A DNA stretch of 64,000 nucleotides from Eubacteriales bacterium (GTDB taxonomy: Bacteria > Bacillota > Clostridia > Christensenellales > Aristaeellaceae), in the NCBI GenBank assembly GCA_028705775.1, contig JAQWCW010000009.1, positions 27,818 through 91,817 on the forward strand, read 5' to 3'. A program made the translations under genes and the position numbers. Below, piece by piece: positions 15,977 to 24,351 of this stretch. How positions within the stretch are numbered: position 1 is the first letter of the stretch; every line of letters starts with the position of its first letter. The notes below the pieces were generated by a model, which saw only the letters and a program-made list of their open reading frames with translations, had not been told where the DNA came from and made no database searches.

Positions 15977-16933
15977 TCATTCCTCCCGCTGTGATAAGTA
16001 TTTATCAAGACCAATCAACGCGACCCCGACAGCGTTATCTCCGGAAAGCTCCGGTCTGCCGAAATACAGCTTTATTGGCGTTCTTCGCTTTTTCATTCTC
16101 TCCGCGAGCATTTTCCTGAAAAGCTCCGAGGAAGCGATTCCTCCGGCAACGAGCAGGCTGTTTGCGCCCTGCTTTTTCAAACCGGCTTCAAGCATCCTTA
16201 TCGCAGAGCGGACAAGCAAATCATAAACTTCGATTGCGATTTGCTCCTTTGAAAGCTCGTTTTCCTTAATAAGACGCGCAAGTGCCGCTTCCGCGCCGGA
16301 TAAATGGCAGGACGCAGTGCCTCTCTCTATGGAAACAGGAAGTATCGACATCGGGACGGCAGAGCGAGCAAGCTCCTCAAGGCTGGGACCCGATGGGAAA
16401 GGAAGCCCGAGCATAACTCCTATCCTGTCCACAAGCTGACCCGCATGAAGGTCAAGGCTCGTCCCAAGAAGCGATATATCATCGCCGTTTACCGAAAGCA
16501 AATCCGTTGTTCCGCCGGACAGATGGAAAGCAAGAAAGCTATCCTGCGAAAGGCCCGTTCCGTACATTGCGGCTCGGATATGCCCCATCTGGTGGTTCGT
16601 TTTATAACAGGGAACGCCCAAAGCCGCCGAAATAGCCTCGGCGTGCGAAAGCCCCGCCATGAAAACGGGCAGATATGAGTCCTCGCCCTTACGCGGCGCA
16701 GTGCTTGCGCATACTGCGACTATCTCCATATCAAAAAACTCGCCGCGCAATTTGACAATCAGCGGTGAGATTTGCTTTTCATGAATGAATACAGCTTCGC
16801 TTTGGCGCAGCCCGCGTTTTCCTTGTTCGACCTCGAGCATTTTTCTTTGGCTTGATATAAGCTGACCGGAAAGCGACACAATCGCCGCCGAAGTTGTATA
16901 ACAGCTTGTATCCAACCCCAGAACGACTTTCAC
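15977..16933 (-). CDS. TsaD/Kae1-family paralogue (M22-like), clostridial type
   Basis: The 318-residue protein has the ASKHA fold of TsaD: an N-terminal GLDTSCYTTSAAIV phosphate loop, the metal-binding pair NHQMGHIRAAM, and an LLVAGGIASSELFR segment near the C-terminus. Compared with genuine TsaD, the sequence between motifs is strongly altered and the length is slightly short. The position between nusB and folD is the one I associate with a clostridial M22-like paralogue rather than the tsaB-tsaE locus. Whether it modifies tRNA (t6A) or another target is unknown. Start ATG 16933 abuts the nusB stop. Confidence 0.78.
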   Translation of the reverse strand: MKVVLGLDTSCYTTSAAIVSLSGQLISSQRKMLEVEQGKRGLRQSEAVFIHEKQISPLIVKLRGEFFDMEIVAVCASTAPRKGEDSYLPVFMAGLSHAEAISAALGVPCYKTNHQMGHIRAAMYGTGLSQDSFLAFHLSGGTTDLLSVNGDDISLLGTSLDLHAGQLVDRIGVMLGLPFPSGPSLEELARSAVPMSILPVSIERGTASCHLSGAEAALARLIKENELSKEQIAIEVYDLLVRSAIRMLEAGLKKQGANSLLVAGGIASSELFRKMLAERMKKRRTPIKLYFGRPELSGDNAVGVALIGLDKYLSQREE

Positions 16934-17335
16934 TTACTCACCCCGCTCGCGCAAAAAAGCGCCAAGCAGACCATTGATGTATGCCTTGCTCTCGGCGTCC
17001 GAATAGATATCCGCAAGATTGCAAGCCTCGCTTACGGAAACATTGTCCGGAACTGCGGGGCAATAAATAATCTCATAGAGAGCAAGCCTCAGAATCGCCA
17101 AATCAACCTTCGCTATTCTGTCTATAGTCCAGTTGCGGCTGAATTTTGAAATAATCCCGTCAATCTCGGTTTGATTATCCCTGACTCCGCTCAGCATGGA
17201 CTCTATGTACGCCGTATCGTCGTCATTGGGGTTTACGTTAAGAAGTCCGCAGAGAGTTTCGTTTCCGCCCTCTCCGCCCATCATTGCCTCGTAAATAAGC
17301 TGCATAGCGGTGCAGCGCGCCAAAGAGCGTCCCAT
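16934..17335 (-). CDS. nusB: Transcription antitermination factor NusB
   Basis: NusB binds boxA RNA with NusE (S10) and supports rRNA antitermination. The 133-residue helical protein starts with MGRSLARCTAMQLIYEAMM and contains NWTIDRIAKVDLAILRLALYEI and VSVSEACNLADIYSDAESKAYINGLLG, given here as separate family blocks. Length is normal. It lies 14 bases after the DUF2273 gene, as is typical for the asp23-amaP-nusB cluster. Confidence 0.95.
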   Translation of the reverse strand: MGRSLARCTAMQLIYEAMMGGEGGNETLCGLLNVNPNDDDTAYIESMLSGVRDNQTEIDGIISKFSRNWTIDRIAKVDLAILRLALYEIIYCPAVPDNVSVSEACNLADIYSDAESKAYINGLLGAFLRERGE

Positions 17336-17349
17336 ACGTTAAGCTTTCC

Positions 17350-17661
17350 TCATTCCGTCTTTTGTTCGTCAGCGGTATTTTCAGGGGTTTCCTTCTTGAA
17401 TGACTGAATTTCCGCCTTCTGCGGAACAGGGGTTTCTAGCTTCTGAACCGATGGGACAAGCCTGCCAATCAGCCGCTTGAATTTCTCGGTTTTGTTATCA
17501 ACAGCGCCAATCAGATAGCCTGCCGCAAACATCGCAAGCACGAACAGCATCTTCCAGAAGCCGAAAATCAGCCAGAAAAGAGCTATGAGCGCGCCGATTA
17601 TTCCGCAGACAACGCCGCAGGCAGGCGTTCCGAAACTGAATGCGCTTTTGTCATCCTTCAT
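17350..17661 (-). CDS. DUF2273 small integral membrane protein
   Basis: The 103-residue product starts at ATG 17661, nine bases after AGGAGG, and overlaps the amaP stop. Two spans near residues 15-35 and 38-58 (CGVVCGIIGALIALFWLIFG, then MLFVLAMFAAGYLIGAV) match DUF2273, which regularly accompanies Asp23 and AmaP. A soluble, charged C-terminal tail of some 45 residues follows. The family is thought to help anchor the Asp23 layer, but its own activity is not defined. Confidence 0.85.
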   Translation of the reverse strand: MKDDKSAFSFGTPACGVVCGIIGALIALFWLIFGFWKMLFVLAMFAAGYLIGAVDNKTEKFKRLIGRLVPSVQKLETPVPQKAEIQSFKKETPENTADEQKTE

Positions 17662-18721
17662 ACGGTCTTTCCTCCTCGCCGTCCTCAAGACCTTCATCAG
17701 ACGCGGTCTTTTCTACGCTTTCGGACTCGGTAATTCCGTTACTATCATATGAGCCGTCAGGATTGATTGTGCCGCTCTCGGTTTCATTATCGGAAGCTCT
17801 TTCAAACTCCGAATAATCCTCGCCGCTGTCCTTTTCAGCTTCTGCATTCTCATCGCTTGCGGAAGCCTCGACGGAATCAGGCTCTACAGCCTGCGTTTCG
17901 GCTTCTTCGGGAGCGGTGACCGTTTCGCTTTCGGATACAGGCTCGGATACGCCTTTTATAGCTTCATCGTTTTGTACGGCAGCGTCATCCTGCTGGGCGG
18001 TTTCATCCTTCTCGGCTTCTGCTTCAGAGCTTGCAGCCATATCCGCGCTCTGCTCAAGGTTATAAAGCTCCTTGGGATTATCAATGTGGAAAAGCTTTGA
18101 ATGAGCGGGTTGCTTTTCTTCCTCGTCAATATGCTTTTCCTCAGCTCCCGGCAGGCAAGGCATTTCTACTTCAAATTCATTCCTTGCACCCGGAATCAGC
18201 AGCGGAGTTCCGCTCACATAAACGATGACTTCCCTGACCGAAACGCCCGAGCATTCCTGAACATACTGCTTGATTTGCCTTTGGAGAGTATCCGCAGTAA
18301 GCGGAATGCTTATTCCGCCCACAAGGTCAACGCAGAGCCGTATTATCATTCCGGAGCGCGTATCCTTGAGGTCAAGGTGCGTAACGTTAAGGTCGCCGTG
18401 CAAATTAACGCACTTGCGAACCATAGCTTCCATCGCTGTTGTAGAGATAAGAAGCTCGCCCTGCTCAAGCGACTGGGAAACAAACTTCCCGTCGGGTTTG
18501 TGCGGGAATATGAAACAAAATACGTAGATTCCGCACAGCACAAGAACAGCCGCAAGCGCGCCCAATGCAACGGACTCCCAAAGCCCCAGCGTTACGGTTA
18601 TAAACGCAAGGCGCTCTGGCACAAAAACCTCGCAAGCACACAGAATGCCGACGGCAATCAGAATAATGCCTGCAAGCGCTGATATAAGCTTATCGCACCA
18701 ATTGAGCTTCAAAACACGCAC
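17651..18721 (-). CDS. amaP: Alkaline shock response membrane anchor protein AmaP, with long acidic tail
   Basis: AmaP anchors Asp23 at the membrane. Two N-terminal spans (residues about 12-35 and 45-72) are followed by the AmaP core with SQSLEQGELLISTTAMEAM and DTLQRQIKQYVQECSGVSV. After residue ~200 a 150-residue region composed mainly of E, S, D, A and T (for example EAEKDSGEDYSEFERASDNE) appears disordered. This makes the 356-residue protein much longer than the roughly 190 residues usual for AmaP. The start is GTG at 18721. The neighbours Asp23, DUF2273 and nusB are in standard order. Confidence 0.88.
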   Translation of the reverse strand: MRVLKLNWCDKLISALAGIILIAVGILCACEVFVPERLAFITVTLGLWESVALGALAAVLVLCGIYVFCFIFPHKPDGKFVSQSLEQGELLISTTAMEAMVRKCVNLHGDLNVTHLDLKDTRSGMIIRLCVDLVGGISIPLTADTLQRQIKQYVQECSGVSVREVIVYVSGTPLLIPGARNEFEVEMPCLPGAEEKHIDEEEKQPAHSKLFHIDNPKELYNLEQSADMAASSEAEAEKDETAQQDDAAVQNDEAIKGVSEPVSESETVTAPEEAETQAVEPDSVEASASDENAEAEKDSGEDYSEFERASDNETESGTINPDGSYDSNGITESESVEKTASDEGLEDGEEERPYEG

Positions 18722-18748
18722 CGCCTTCCGTAACGGAAAAGAAAAGTG

Positions 18749-19423
18749 TTACTCCTTCGGTTCTTCGGGCTTTATCGGTTCTTCGGGCTTTATCGGTTCT
18801 TCGGGCTCTATCGGTTCTTCAGGCTCTGTCGGTTCTTCGGGTTCTTCTGCATCGGATGCTGCCTCGGCAGCTTCGTCTGCTTTGGATTTCTTTTCGGAAT
18901 CGCTCTTTTCCGCATCGGAGTCGATATCAGTCATGCGCTCCTCGGCGTTTCGCGGAGCATTAGCTTCCTGCTTTTCACCGGAGGCTATCGCGCCGGAAGC
19001 GCTTGCAGCCGCAAGGCCCTGCTGGGTTTCCTTGTTCTCCTTCTCAAAGCTGACGCCCTGAACATGAACGTCAACGCGCACAACCTTAAGTCCGGTCATG
19101 CTTTCAACGGCTTTACGCACGTTTTCCTGCACATCGGATGCCGCCTTCTGGATAGGAGTGCCGTATTCCACGATAATATACAAGTCGATAGAGGCTTCTT
19201 CGCTGCCGATTTCGACCTTCACGCCGCGTGTGATATTCTTATTGCGCCCGAGAATATCGGAAATTCCGCCGACAGTACACATACCGGCGATACCCTCAAC
19301 CTCATTGGTCGCAACGCCCGCGATTATCGCCACAACCTCGTTGGCGTAAGTTATCGTTCCCTCGTTCTCCCCTTCCACCTTGACGTGGACGGGCAGATTA
19401 TCCTTATCCTTCTTACCAGCCAT
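18749..19423 (-). CDS. Asp23/Gls24 family envelope stress protein with C-terminal repeats
   Basis: The Asp23 core (about residues 12-120) contains GTITYANEVVAIIAGVATNE, VEGIAGMC and TRGVKVEIGSEEASIDLYII, then VRKAVESMTGLKVVRVDVHV. Asp23 forms a membrane-associated layer that affects cell-envelope homeostasis. The second half is an acidic, low-complexity tail ending in near-identical EEP-I/T-K/E-P repeats, encoded by an 18-bp tandem repeat. The start is ATG 19423, nine bases behind AGGAGG; the TTG one codon before is not needed. It opens a ten-gene unit driven by the promoter at 19452-19480. Confidence 0.9.
   Translation of the reverse strand: MAGKKDKDNLPVHVKVEGENEGTITYANEVVAIIAGVATNEVEGIAGMCTVGGISDILGRNKNITRGVKVEIGSEEASIDLYIIVEYGTPIQKAASDVQENVRKAVESMTGLKVVRVDVHVQGVSFEKENKETQQGLAAASASGAIASGEKQEANAPRNAEERMTDIDSDAEKSDSEKKSKADEAAEAASDAEEPEEPTEPEEPIEPEEPIKPEEPIKPEEPKE
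18758..18847. repeat. 18-bp tandem repeat in the 3' end of the asp23-like gene
   Basis: About five copies of CGGTTCTTCGGGCTTTAT-type units lie head to tail. The first two are identical and the later ones drift by one to several bases. The period is a multiple of three, so the encoded six-residue unit (PEEPIK / PEEPIE / PEEPTE) is kept in frame. It is likely to vary in copy number between strains. Confidence 0.9.
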
Positions 19424-19451
19424 CAAAAAGCACCTCCTTGGGATATAGATT

Positions 19452-19480
19452 AGTATAACAGATTCCCCCGTGATTTACAA
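19452..19480 (-). promoter_or_regulatory. Sigma-A promoter for the asp23-to-yuiD unit
   Basis: On the minus strand TTGTAA and TATACT are separated by 17 bases. They lie about 30 bases upstream of the asp23-like ATG. All genes down to 12321 follow with gaps of at most 27 bases. Confidence 0.75.
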
Positions 19481-19515
19481 ACAATTCTGTCTCGGAAGCT
19501 CTTTGCGTCTTTTTT

Positions 19516-20814
19516 TCAGTAATCGGTGCCGCACTGCTCTGCGTCAATATCCGCAAGCTGCTCGGCAATCTTTCCTGCCGCTTCGCCGATATAGAAAAGC
19601 TCCTCGTCGCGGGAAACCATGTCGCGCGATTTGACAAGACCGTTCCGCAGCTCATCCTGACCGATTACCACAGTTATCGGCGCGCCGGTTTTATCCGCAA
19701 ACTTGAACTGCACTTTAAGCGAGCGGGAATTATGGTCGCAGTCCGCTTTCAGCCCGATTTCGCGGAGCTGCTGGCAGAGCTTGAACGCCGGAAGCTTAGC
19801 TTCGGGAGTCTGAATCGTCACGTATACGTCGAGCGTTCTGGGCTTCGGGATTTCGATGCCCTCCTGCTCAACAAGCATCAGAACGCGCTCAATGCCCATT
19901 CCGAAGCCGACGGCGCAGGTAGCAGGGCCGCCGAGCTCCTCAACAAGCTTGTCATACCTTCCACCGCCGCAAATCGTCAGCTCGCCCTTTTCTGTTTGCG
20001 TTATCAGCTCAAAAACGGTCCTTGTGTAATAATCAAGCCCGCGAACTATTCTGCTGTCGATAACATAAGGAATCTCAAGCTCCTCAAGCAGGCTTTTCAG
20101 GCACTCAAAATGCTCCTTGCACTCGTCGCAGAGCATATCGAGCATAGCAGGAGCGTCCTTGACTTCCTGCTGGCATATGGGCGATTTGCAGTCAAGAATA
20201 CGCATGGGATTGCGCTCAAGGCGGGTATGGCAGGTTTCGCAGAGCTTTCCCTCATGCTCATGCATAAAGCCGCGTAGGGTTTCAAGATACGCTTTTCTGC
20301 ATTCAGGGCAGCCGATTGAATTAATCTTGACCGTAAGATTCTTGACTCCGAGCTTTTTGAAGAACCTGTACGCAACGGTTATTACATCGGCGTCCGCTGA
20401 CGCGTCCTTTGCTCCGTAGCACTCAATGCCGAACTGGTGATGCTCCCTGAGCCTTCCCGCCTGAGGATTCTCATAGCGGAAAATCGGATTATTGATGTAG
20501 TACATCTTGCAAGGAAGCGCGTCGGAAACAAGCCGTCCCTCAAGAAATGCGCGCGCTGCGCCTGCCGTTCCCTCGGGCTTTAGAGTTATGGAGCGGTCGC
20601 CCTTGTCCTTGAAGGTATACATTTCCTTTTGGACAACGTCGGTCGTGTCGCCTATGGAGCGGAGGAAAAGCTCGGTATGCTCGAATACGGGCGTGCGCAC
20701 CTCGCGGAAGCCCGCAAGCTCCGCCTCCGTCCTCATCATTTTCTCCAGAGCCTGCCATTTGTAAATCTCCGTAGGCAGTACGTCCTTGGTTCCCTTAGGC
20801 GCTTGAGTAAGCAT
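19516..20814 (-). CDS. hisS: Histidyl-tRNA synthetase
   Basis: The class II synthetase charges tRNA-His. The 432 residues contain motif 1 near EHTELFLRSIGDTTDVVQKE, motif 2 (YNNPIFRYENPQAGRLREHHQF region) and the histidine-A loop RGLDYYTRTVFE. They also contain GGGRYDKLVEELGG, and motif 3 as GFGMGIERVLML. A C-terminal anticodon-binding domain follows. The order synthetase after a zinc-ribbon and acyl-CoA synthetase gene is unusual. The gap to the upstream gene is 20 bases with no promoter that I can see. No T-box precedes it. Confidence 0.97.
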   Translation of the reverse strand: MLTQAPKGTKDVLPTEIYKWQALEKMMRTEAELAGFREVRTPVFEHTELFLRSIGDTTDVVQKEMYTFKDKGDRSITLKPEGTAGAARAFLEGRLVSDALPCKMYYINNPIFRYENPQAGRLREHHQFGIECYGAKDASADADVITVAYRFFKKLGVKNLTVKINSIGCPECRKAYLETLRGFMHEHEGKLCETCHTRLERNPMRILDCKSPICQQEVKDAPAMLDMLCDECKEHFECLKSLLEELEIPYVIDSRIVRGLDYYTRTVFELITQTEKGELTICGGGRYDKLVEELGGPATCAVGFGMGIERVLMLVEQEGIEIPKPRTLDVYVTIQTPEAKLPAFKLCQQLREIGLKADCDHNSRSLKVQFKFADKTGAPITVVIGQDELRNGLVKSRDMVSRDEELFYIGEAAGKIAEQLADIDAEQCGTDY

Positions 20815-20834
20815 ACATTCACCCTTTTTCTTAA

Positions 20835-21050
20835 TCAGTTATTCATCAGGAAATCGAGTATGTTCATTCCCGTGCTTGTCTGCGAGCGGAAAAGCTCGGT
20901 ATAGCCGCATTTCGAGCATGAAACGGTTATGAACTTGTTATTCTGAACGTTGAAAATTTTGCTGAAATTGCCGCCCGTAGTCTGAATCTGCCCCTGCTCA
21001 AACGAATTGCAGCCGCATTTGGGGCACACATATTGTATCTTCTGGCTCAT
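20835..21050 (-). CDS. Small zinc-ribbon protein (nucleic-acid-binding type)
   Basis: The 71-residue protein has two CxxC knuckles, VCPKCGC near residue 9 and CSKCGY near residue 45, separated by a beta-rich stretch NFSKIFNVQNNKFITV. This is the pattern of the 'Zn-ribbon nucleic-acid-binding' family (Pfam zinc_ribbon_13 type). The C-terminus is a short hydrophobic helix LDFLMNN. Its function is not known. The start overlaps the acyl-CoA synthetase stop (ATGA), and hisS follows 20 bases on. Confidence 0.82.
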   Translation of the reverse strand: MSQKIQYVCPKCGCNSFEQGQIQTTGGNFSKIFNVQNNKFITVSCSKCGYTELFRSQTSTGMNILDFLMNN

Positions 21051-22732
21051 TTCTTTTCTGAATCCTTTCCTTCAAGCTGCTTATCCTCGTCGACATGGCG
21101 GATTTTTACGCGCTGAATTTTTCCGCTTATCGTTTTCGGCAGCTGGTCAACGAACTCTACGATTCTTGGATATTTGTAAGGCGCGGTAGTGCGCTTTACA
21201 TGGTTCTGAAGCTCCTTTACAAGCTCCGGTGAAGGCTCATAGCCCTTATTGAGAACGATTGTCGCCTTTACGAGCTGGACGCGCACGGGGTCGGGAACTG
21301 CCGTTATCGCGCATTCGAGAACGGCGGGATGCTCCATCAGCGCGCTTTCGACTTCAAACGGCCCTATGCGGTAGCCGCTTGACTTAATTACATCGTCACC
21401 GCGCCCGACAAAGTGGTAATAGCCGTGAACGTCGCGCCATGCCATATCTCCGGTATGGTACATTCCGTCGCGGAAAACCTCTTTGTTCTTTGCCTCGTCA
21501 TTGTAATAGCCTATGAAAAGACCGATGGGATATCCCTTATCAAGGCGAACGACAATTTCGCCCTCCTCACCGTCGTCAACGCTTCTTCCGTCCTCGTCAA
21601 CAAGGTCGATATCATACTGCGGCGACGGTCTTCCGGAGGAACCGGGCTGAGGCTCCATCCATTTTGAAGTCATCAGCAGCGGGGTTGTTTCGCTTTGCCC
21701 GAACGCCTCGTACATTTTGACGCCCGTGCGCTCATAGAACTTGTTATAGACCTCGGGATTGAGCGCCTCGCCCGCCGTGTTAGCCCATTTAAGGCTTGAA
21801 AGGTCGAACTCCTCAAGGTTTTCCTTGAGCATGAAGTTATATATTGTCGGCGGAGCGCAGAAGTTGGTTACATGGTGCTTTGCAATTTCGGCAATCAAAT
21901 CGCGGGGAATGAACTTATCCATGTCGTACACGAAAAGAGCCGTTCCGCAAATCCACTGCCCGAATATTTTACCCCAGCCGCACTTTGCCCAGCCGGTATC
22001 CGCAACCGCGACATGAAGCGTTTTATCGTTTACATTATGCCAGTATGCCGCCGTGGGTATCTGCCCGAGCGGATAAGTATAGCAATGAACGGCGAGCTTC
22101 GGCATTCCGGTTGTGCCGGATGTGAAATACGCCATCATCATATCGCCGTTTGCGGTTTTTTCTTTCGGTCTTTTAAAGATTTCGGAAGCGTTATCAATTC
22201 CGGCGCTGAGATTTTCCCAGCCGTCGCGCGTTCCTAAGGTAAACAGATATTTTATGCACGGCGCTTCCTTTTTCGCGCTTTCAAAATGCCCGCATATCTC
22301 GTCATCGTTGACCGCTACGCAGCCGGATATTCCTGCCATGTTGCAGCGGTATACAATATCCTTCTTGGCAAGCTGATAGGTAGCGGGAATAATGACGCAG
22401 CCGAGCTTAATCAGCGCGAGGGTGCATACCCAGAACTCATAACGGCGCTTCAATACGAGCATTACCTTGTCGCCCTTTTTGAAGCCCATCTGCGCAAAAT
22501 AGTTGGCGCACTTGTCGCTCATCCGCTTCATATCGGCAAAGGTGAAATGGTGCTCCTCGCCTTCGGGGTTGCACCACACCATTGCGAGCTGAGAGGGAGC
22601 AAGGCGAGCGTACTCGTCAATAATATCAAAGCCGAAATTGAAATGCTCCGGCACTCCGAAAAAGTGAAAGTTTTTCTCAAAATCCGTTTGGTCCTTGAAA
22701 TCCAGCTTAACATAGCGGGAAGCGAGTTCCAT
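21047..22732 (-). CDS. AMP-forming acyl-CoA synthetase (medium-chain type)
   Basis: The 561-residue adenylating enzyme activates a carboxylic acid to its CoA ester. The P-loop-like motif is YFTSGTTGMPKL, followed by EAFGQSETTPLL, YHTGDMAWRD and the C-terminal lysine motif TISGKIQRVKIR. Its overall appearance is that of acyl-CoA synthetases of the AcsM type (EHFNFGFDIIDEYA at the N-terminus). It is paired with an upstream cupin regulator, a common clostridial arrangement in which the regulator probably senses the acid or acyl-CoA. The substrate cannot be read from sequence. Confidence 0.9.
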   Translation of the reverse strand: MELASRYVKLDFKDQTDFEKNFHFFGVPEHFNFGFDIIDEYARLAPSQLAMVWCNPEGEEHHFTFADMKRMSDKCANYFAQMGFKKGDKVMLVLKRRYEFWVCTLALIKLGCVIIPATYQLAKKDIVYRCNMAGISGCVAVNDDEICGHFESAKKEAPCIKYLFTLGTRDGWENLSAGIDNASEIFKRPKEKTANGDMMMAYFTSGTTGMPKLAVHCYTYPLGQIPTAAYWHNVNDKTLHVAVADTGWAKCGWGKIFGQWICGTALFVYDMDKFIPRDLIAEIAKHHVTNFCAPPTIYNFMLKENLEEFDLSSLKWANTAGEALNPEVYNKFYERTGVKMYEAFGQSETTPLLMTSKWMEPQPGSSGRPSPQYDIDLVDEDGRSVDDGEEGEIVVRLDKGYPIGLFIGYYNDEAKNKEVFRDGMYHTGDMAWRDVHGYYHFVGRGDDVIKSSGYRIGPFEVESALMEHPAVLECAITAVPDPVRVQLVKATIVLNKGYEPSPELVKELQNHVKRTTAPYKYPRIVEFVDQLPKTISGKIQRVKIRHVDEDKQLEGKDSEKK

Positions 22733-22764
22733 ACTTGCAGCGCTCCTTTGAACCTGCCTATTGA

Positions 22765-23322
22765 TTACTCAGGGATAACCATTGCCAGAAAATGCACCGG
22801 CTTTTCGCCGACGCACTGCATCGCGTGCGGCACATGGGAATCATAATAAATAGAATCGCCTGCTTCGAGAATTACCTCGTTGCCCGCAAGCTCCATACGC
22901 ATCGTGCCCTCGAGAATGTAGTCGAATTCCTGCCCGTCGTGGCTGTTCGGCTCGCATTTCGGGTTGGCGTGCGGCGGAACCGTAACATAGAGCGGCTCTA
23001 TCTTCCTGTTGGCAAACTTATAGGCAAGATTTTTATAAATATAATGATTTGTGCGGGTAATGTTCTTTCCTGCGCCCGCACGGACGATGGAATAAGTATT
23101 CAGATGAGGCGTTTCGCCCGTGAGCAGCTGCGTCATATCGACATGGAATATCTCGCAAAGCTTCATGATAAAGCTAATCGGAATATCCGTTTCCCCGCTT
23201 TCGTACGAAACGTAATCATCCTGCGCAAGATTGCAAACCTCCGCCATCTGAGCGACGGTGTAGTCCGACAATTCACGTAAGTCTTTGATGCGCATGGCTA
23301 TCTGCCTTACCTGTTCGGACAT
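22765..23322 (-). CDS. XRE-family regulator with C-terminal cupin domain
   Basis: The 185-residue protein starts at ATG 23322, ten bases after AGGAGG. An N-terminal helix-turn-helix (RIKDLRELSDYTVAQMAEV, residues about 9-60) is followed by a cupin fold with HANPKCEPNSHDGQEFDYIL and GDSIYYDSHVPHAMQ. In the family such proteins sense a small metabolite and control adjacent genes, here an acyl-CoA synthetase 32 bases downstream. A 14-bp imperfect palindrome between its promoter and start could be an autoregulatory operator. Confidence 0.88.
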   Translation of the reverse strand: MSEQVRQIAMRIKDLRELSDYTVAQMAEVCNLAQDDYVSYESGETDIPISFIMKLCEIFHVDMTQLLTGETPHLNTYSIVRAGAGKNITRTNHYIYKNLAYKFANRKIEPLYVTVPPHANPKCEPNSHDGQEFDYILEGTMRMELAGNEVILEAGDSIYYDSHVPHAMQCVGEKPVHFLAMVIPE

Positions 23323-23342
23323 AACGGGTGCACCTCCTTTAG

Positions 23343-23356
23343 GATGCCTAAGCATC
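23343..23356. promoter_or_regulatory. Palindrome, possible operator of the cupin regulator
   Basis: GATGC and GCATC flank a four-base centre. The element lies between the predicted transcription start and the ribosome binding site of the regulator gene, where a bound repressor would block elongation. Confidence 0.35.
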
Positions 23357-23368
23357 TTTATTCAAGAA

Positions 23369-23397
23369 AGTATAACAAAAACGAGTGCGTCATTCAA
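23369..23397 (-). promoter_or_regulatory. Sigma-A promoter for the cupin regulator, acyl-CoA synthetase unit
   Basis: On the minus strand TTGAAT and TATACT are separated by exactly 17 bases, 46 bases upstream of the start codon. Confidence 0.78.
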
Positions 23398-23459
23398 GAG
23401 CAAAAAGTGAATTTGAATCACCAAACAGTGTTTCGGGGTAGCATTAAGGTTTTTTGCTG

Positions 23460-23468
23460 CATATTGTA
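23460..23468 (+). promoter_or_regulatory. Possible mother-cell sigma-K type -10 box for dpaAB
   Basis: CATATTGTA fits the sigma-K -10 pattern CATAnnnTA and lies 40 bases before dpaA. The matching -35 AC element is not clean (GCAT at about the right distance). dpaAB is made in the mother cell late in sporulation in known species, so the location is sensible, but the evidence is thin. Confidence 0.3.
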
Positions 23469-23508
23469 AAGTATCGCGCACTCTGCGCTTTGCGAGGAGG
23501 GACTTATT

Positions 23509-24351
23509 ATGCGCTGTATTCTGCTTGGGGGCGACGAGCGGCAGGGCGAGCTTGCCGTAATTCTGAGGCGCGCTGGCTTTCACTCAGTGCAGCTCTGCCA
23601 CAAAGCGCTGACGCCTATCGACTTGCCCGCGCTCACAGACGAGCTTTCGCAGCTGGGAAGCGGCGACTTGCTGATTCTTCCCCAGCCGATATCCGAAAAA
23701 TACGGCAGGCTCTGCCTCAGCGGTATTTCGGAGGGCATATCTCTTGAAAAAGCGCTTGAATGCGTAAATGAAAATGTAACGGTATGCGCTTTCAGATGCG
23801 AAACAAAGATAAAAAGAAAAAGGCTTGTGCTTCCGATGGAGAGCGAGGAGTACCTTGCATACACATCGCAGCTTACCGCAAAAGCGCTGCTTCTGCATTG
23901 GTATCACGATGAGGAATTCACCCTTTTGGGCAAAAAAGTTTTGATTACCGGCTACGGCAGATGCGCAAAAGCGATTGCGCGGGAGCTGAAGGATTTGGGC
24001 GTCAAGGTCATAGTCTCTGCAAGAAGCGTTCACCAGTTAAGCGATGCGTATATGTGCGGGTTTGGAGCTGTTCCCCTTGAAACGCTTTATGAAAAGAGCG
24101 CTGATTTTGATATTCTGGTGAATACAATCCCATTTCAGGTTCTTCCCGCCGCATACATCGGCTCGCTTTCCAAAAGCGTCCGCCTTTATGATATTGCGTC
24201 AAGCCCCTACGGTTTTTCAATCGAAACTGTTGAGTCTCTAAATCTATACGCAGAAAGGCTTCCAGGGCTTCCCGGAAGATACTATCCACGGCTTTGCGCT
24301 CAGAAGGTATACGAACTAATCGTCAGAAATATGAGGGAGGCAGAAATATGA
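23509..24351 (+). CDS. dpaA: Dipicolinate synthase subunit A
   Basis: DpaA with DpaB converts 4-hydroxy-tetrahydrodipicolinate (or its dehydration product) to dipicolinic acid, the spore-core solute. The 280-residue protein has an N-terminal domain with RCILLGGDERQGELAVILRR and a Rossmann domain with GKKVLITGYGRCAKAIAREL and VKVIVSARS. Near the end LPGLPGRYYPRLCAQ is typical of DpaA. It follows AGGAGGG seven bases before ATG. The dpaB start overlaps its stop. Together with spoIIIE downstream the order recalls the Bacillus spoVFA-spoVFB-spoIIIE neighbourhood. Confidence 0.93.
   Translation: MRCILLGGDERQGELAVILRRAGFHSVQLCHKALTPIDLPALTDELSQLGSGDLLILPQPISEKYGRLCLSGISEGISLEKALECVNENVTVCAFRCETKIKRKRLVLPMESEEYLAYTSQLTAKALLLHWYHDEEFTLLGKKVLITGYGRCAKAIARELKDLGVKVIVSARSVHQLSDAYMCGFGAVPLETLYEKSADFDILVNTIPFQVLPAAYIGSLSKSVRLYDIASSPYGFSIETVESLNLYAERLPGLPGRYYPRLCAQKVYELIVRNMREAEI

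Noticed and set aside
18758..18847. Short regularly spaced repeats as a CRISPR array
   Set aside because: The units are head to tail without spacers and are in frame with a coding tail.
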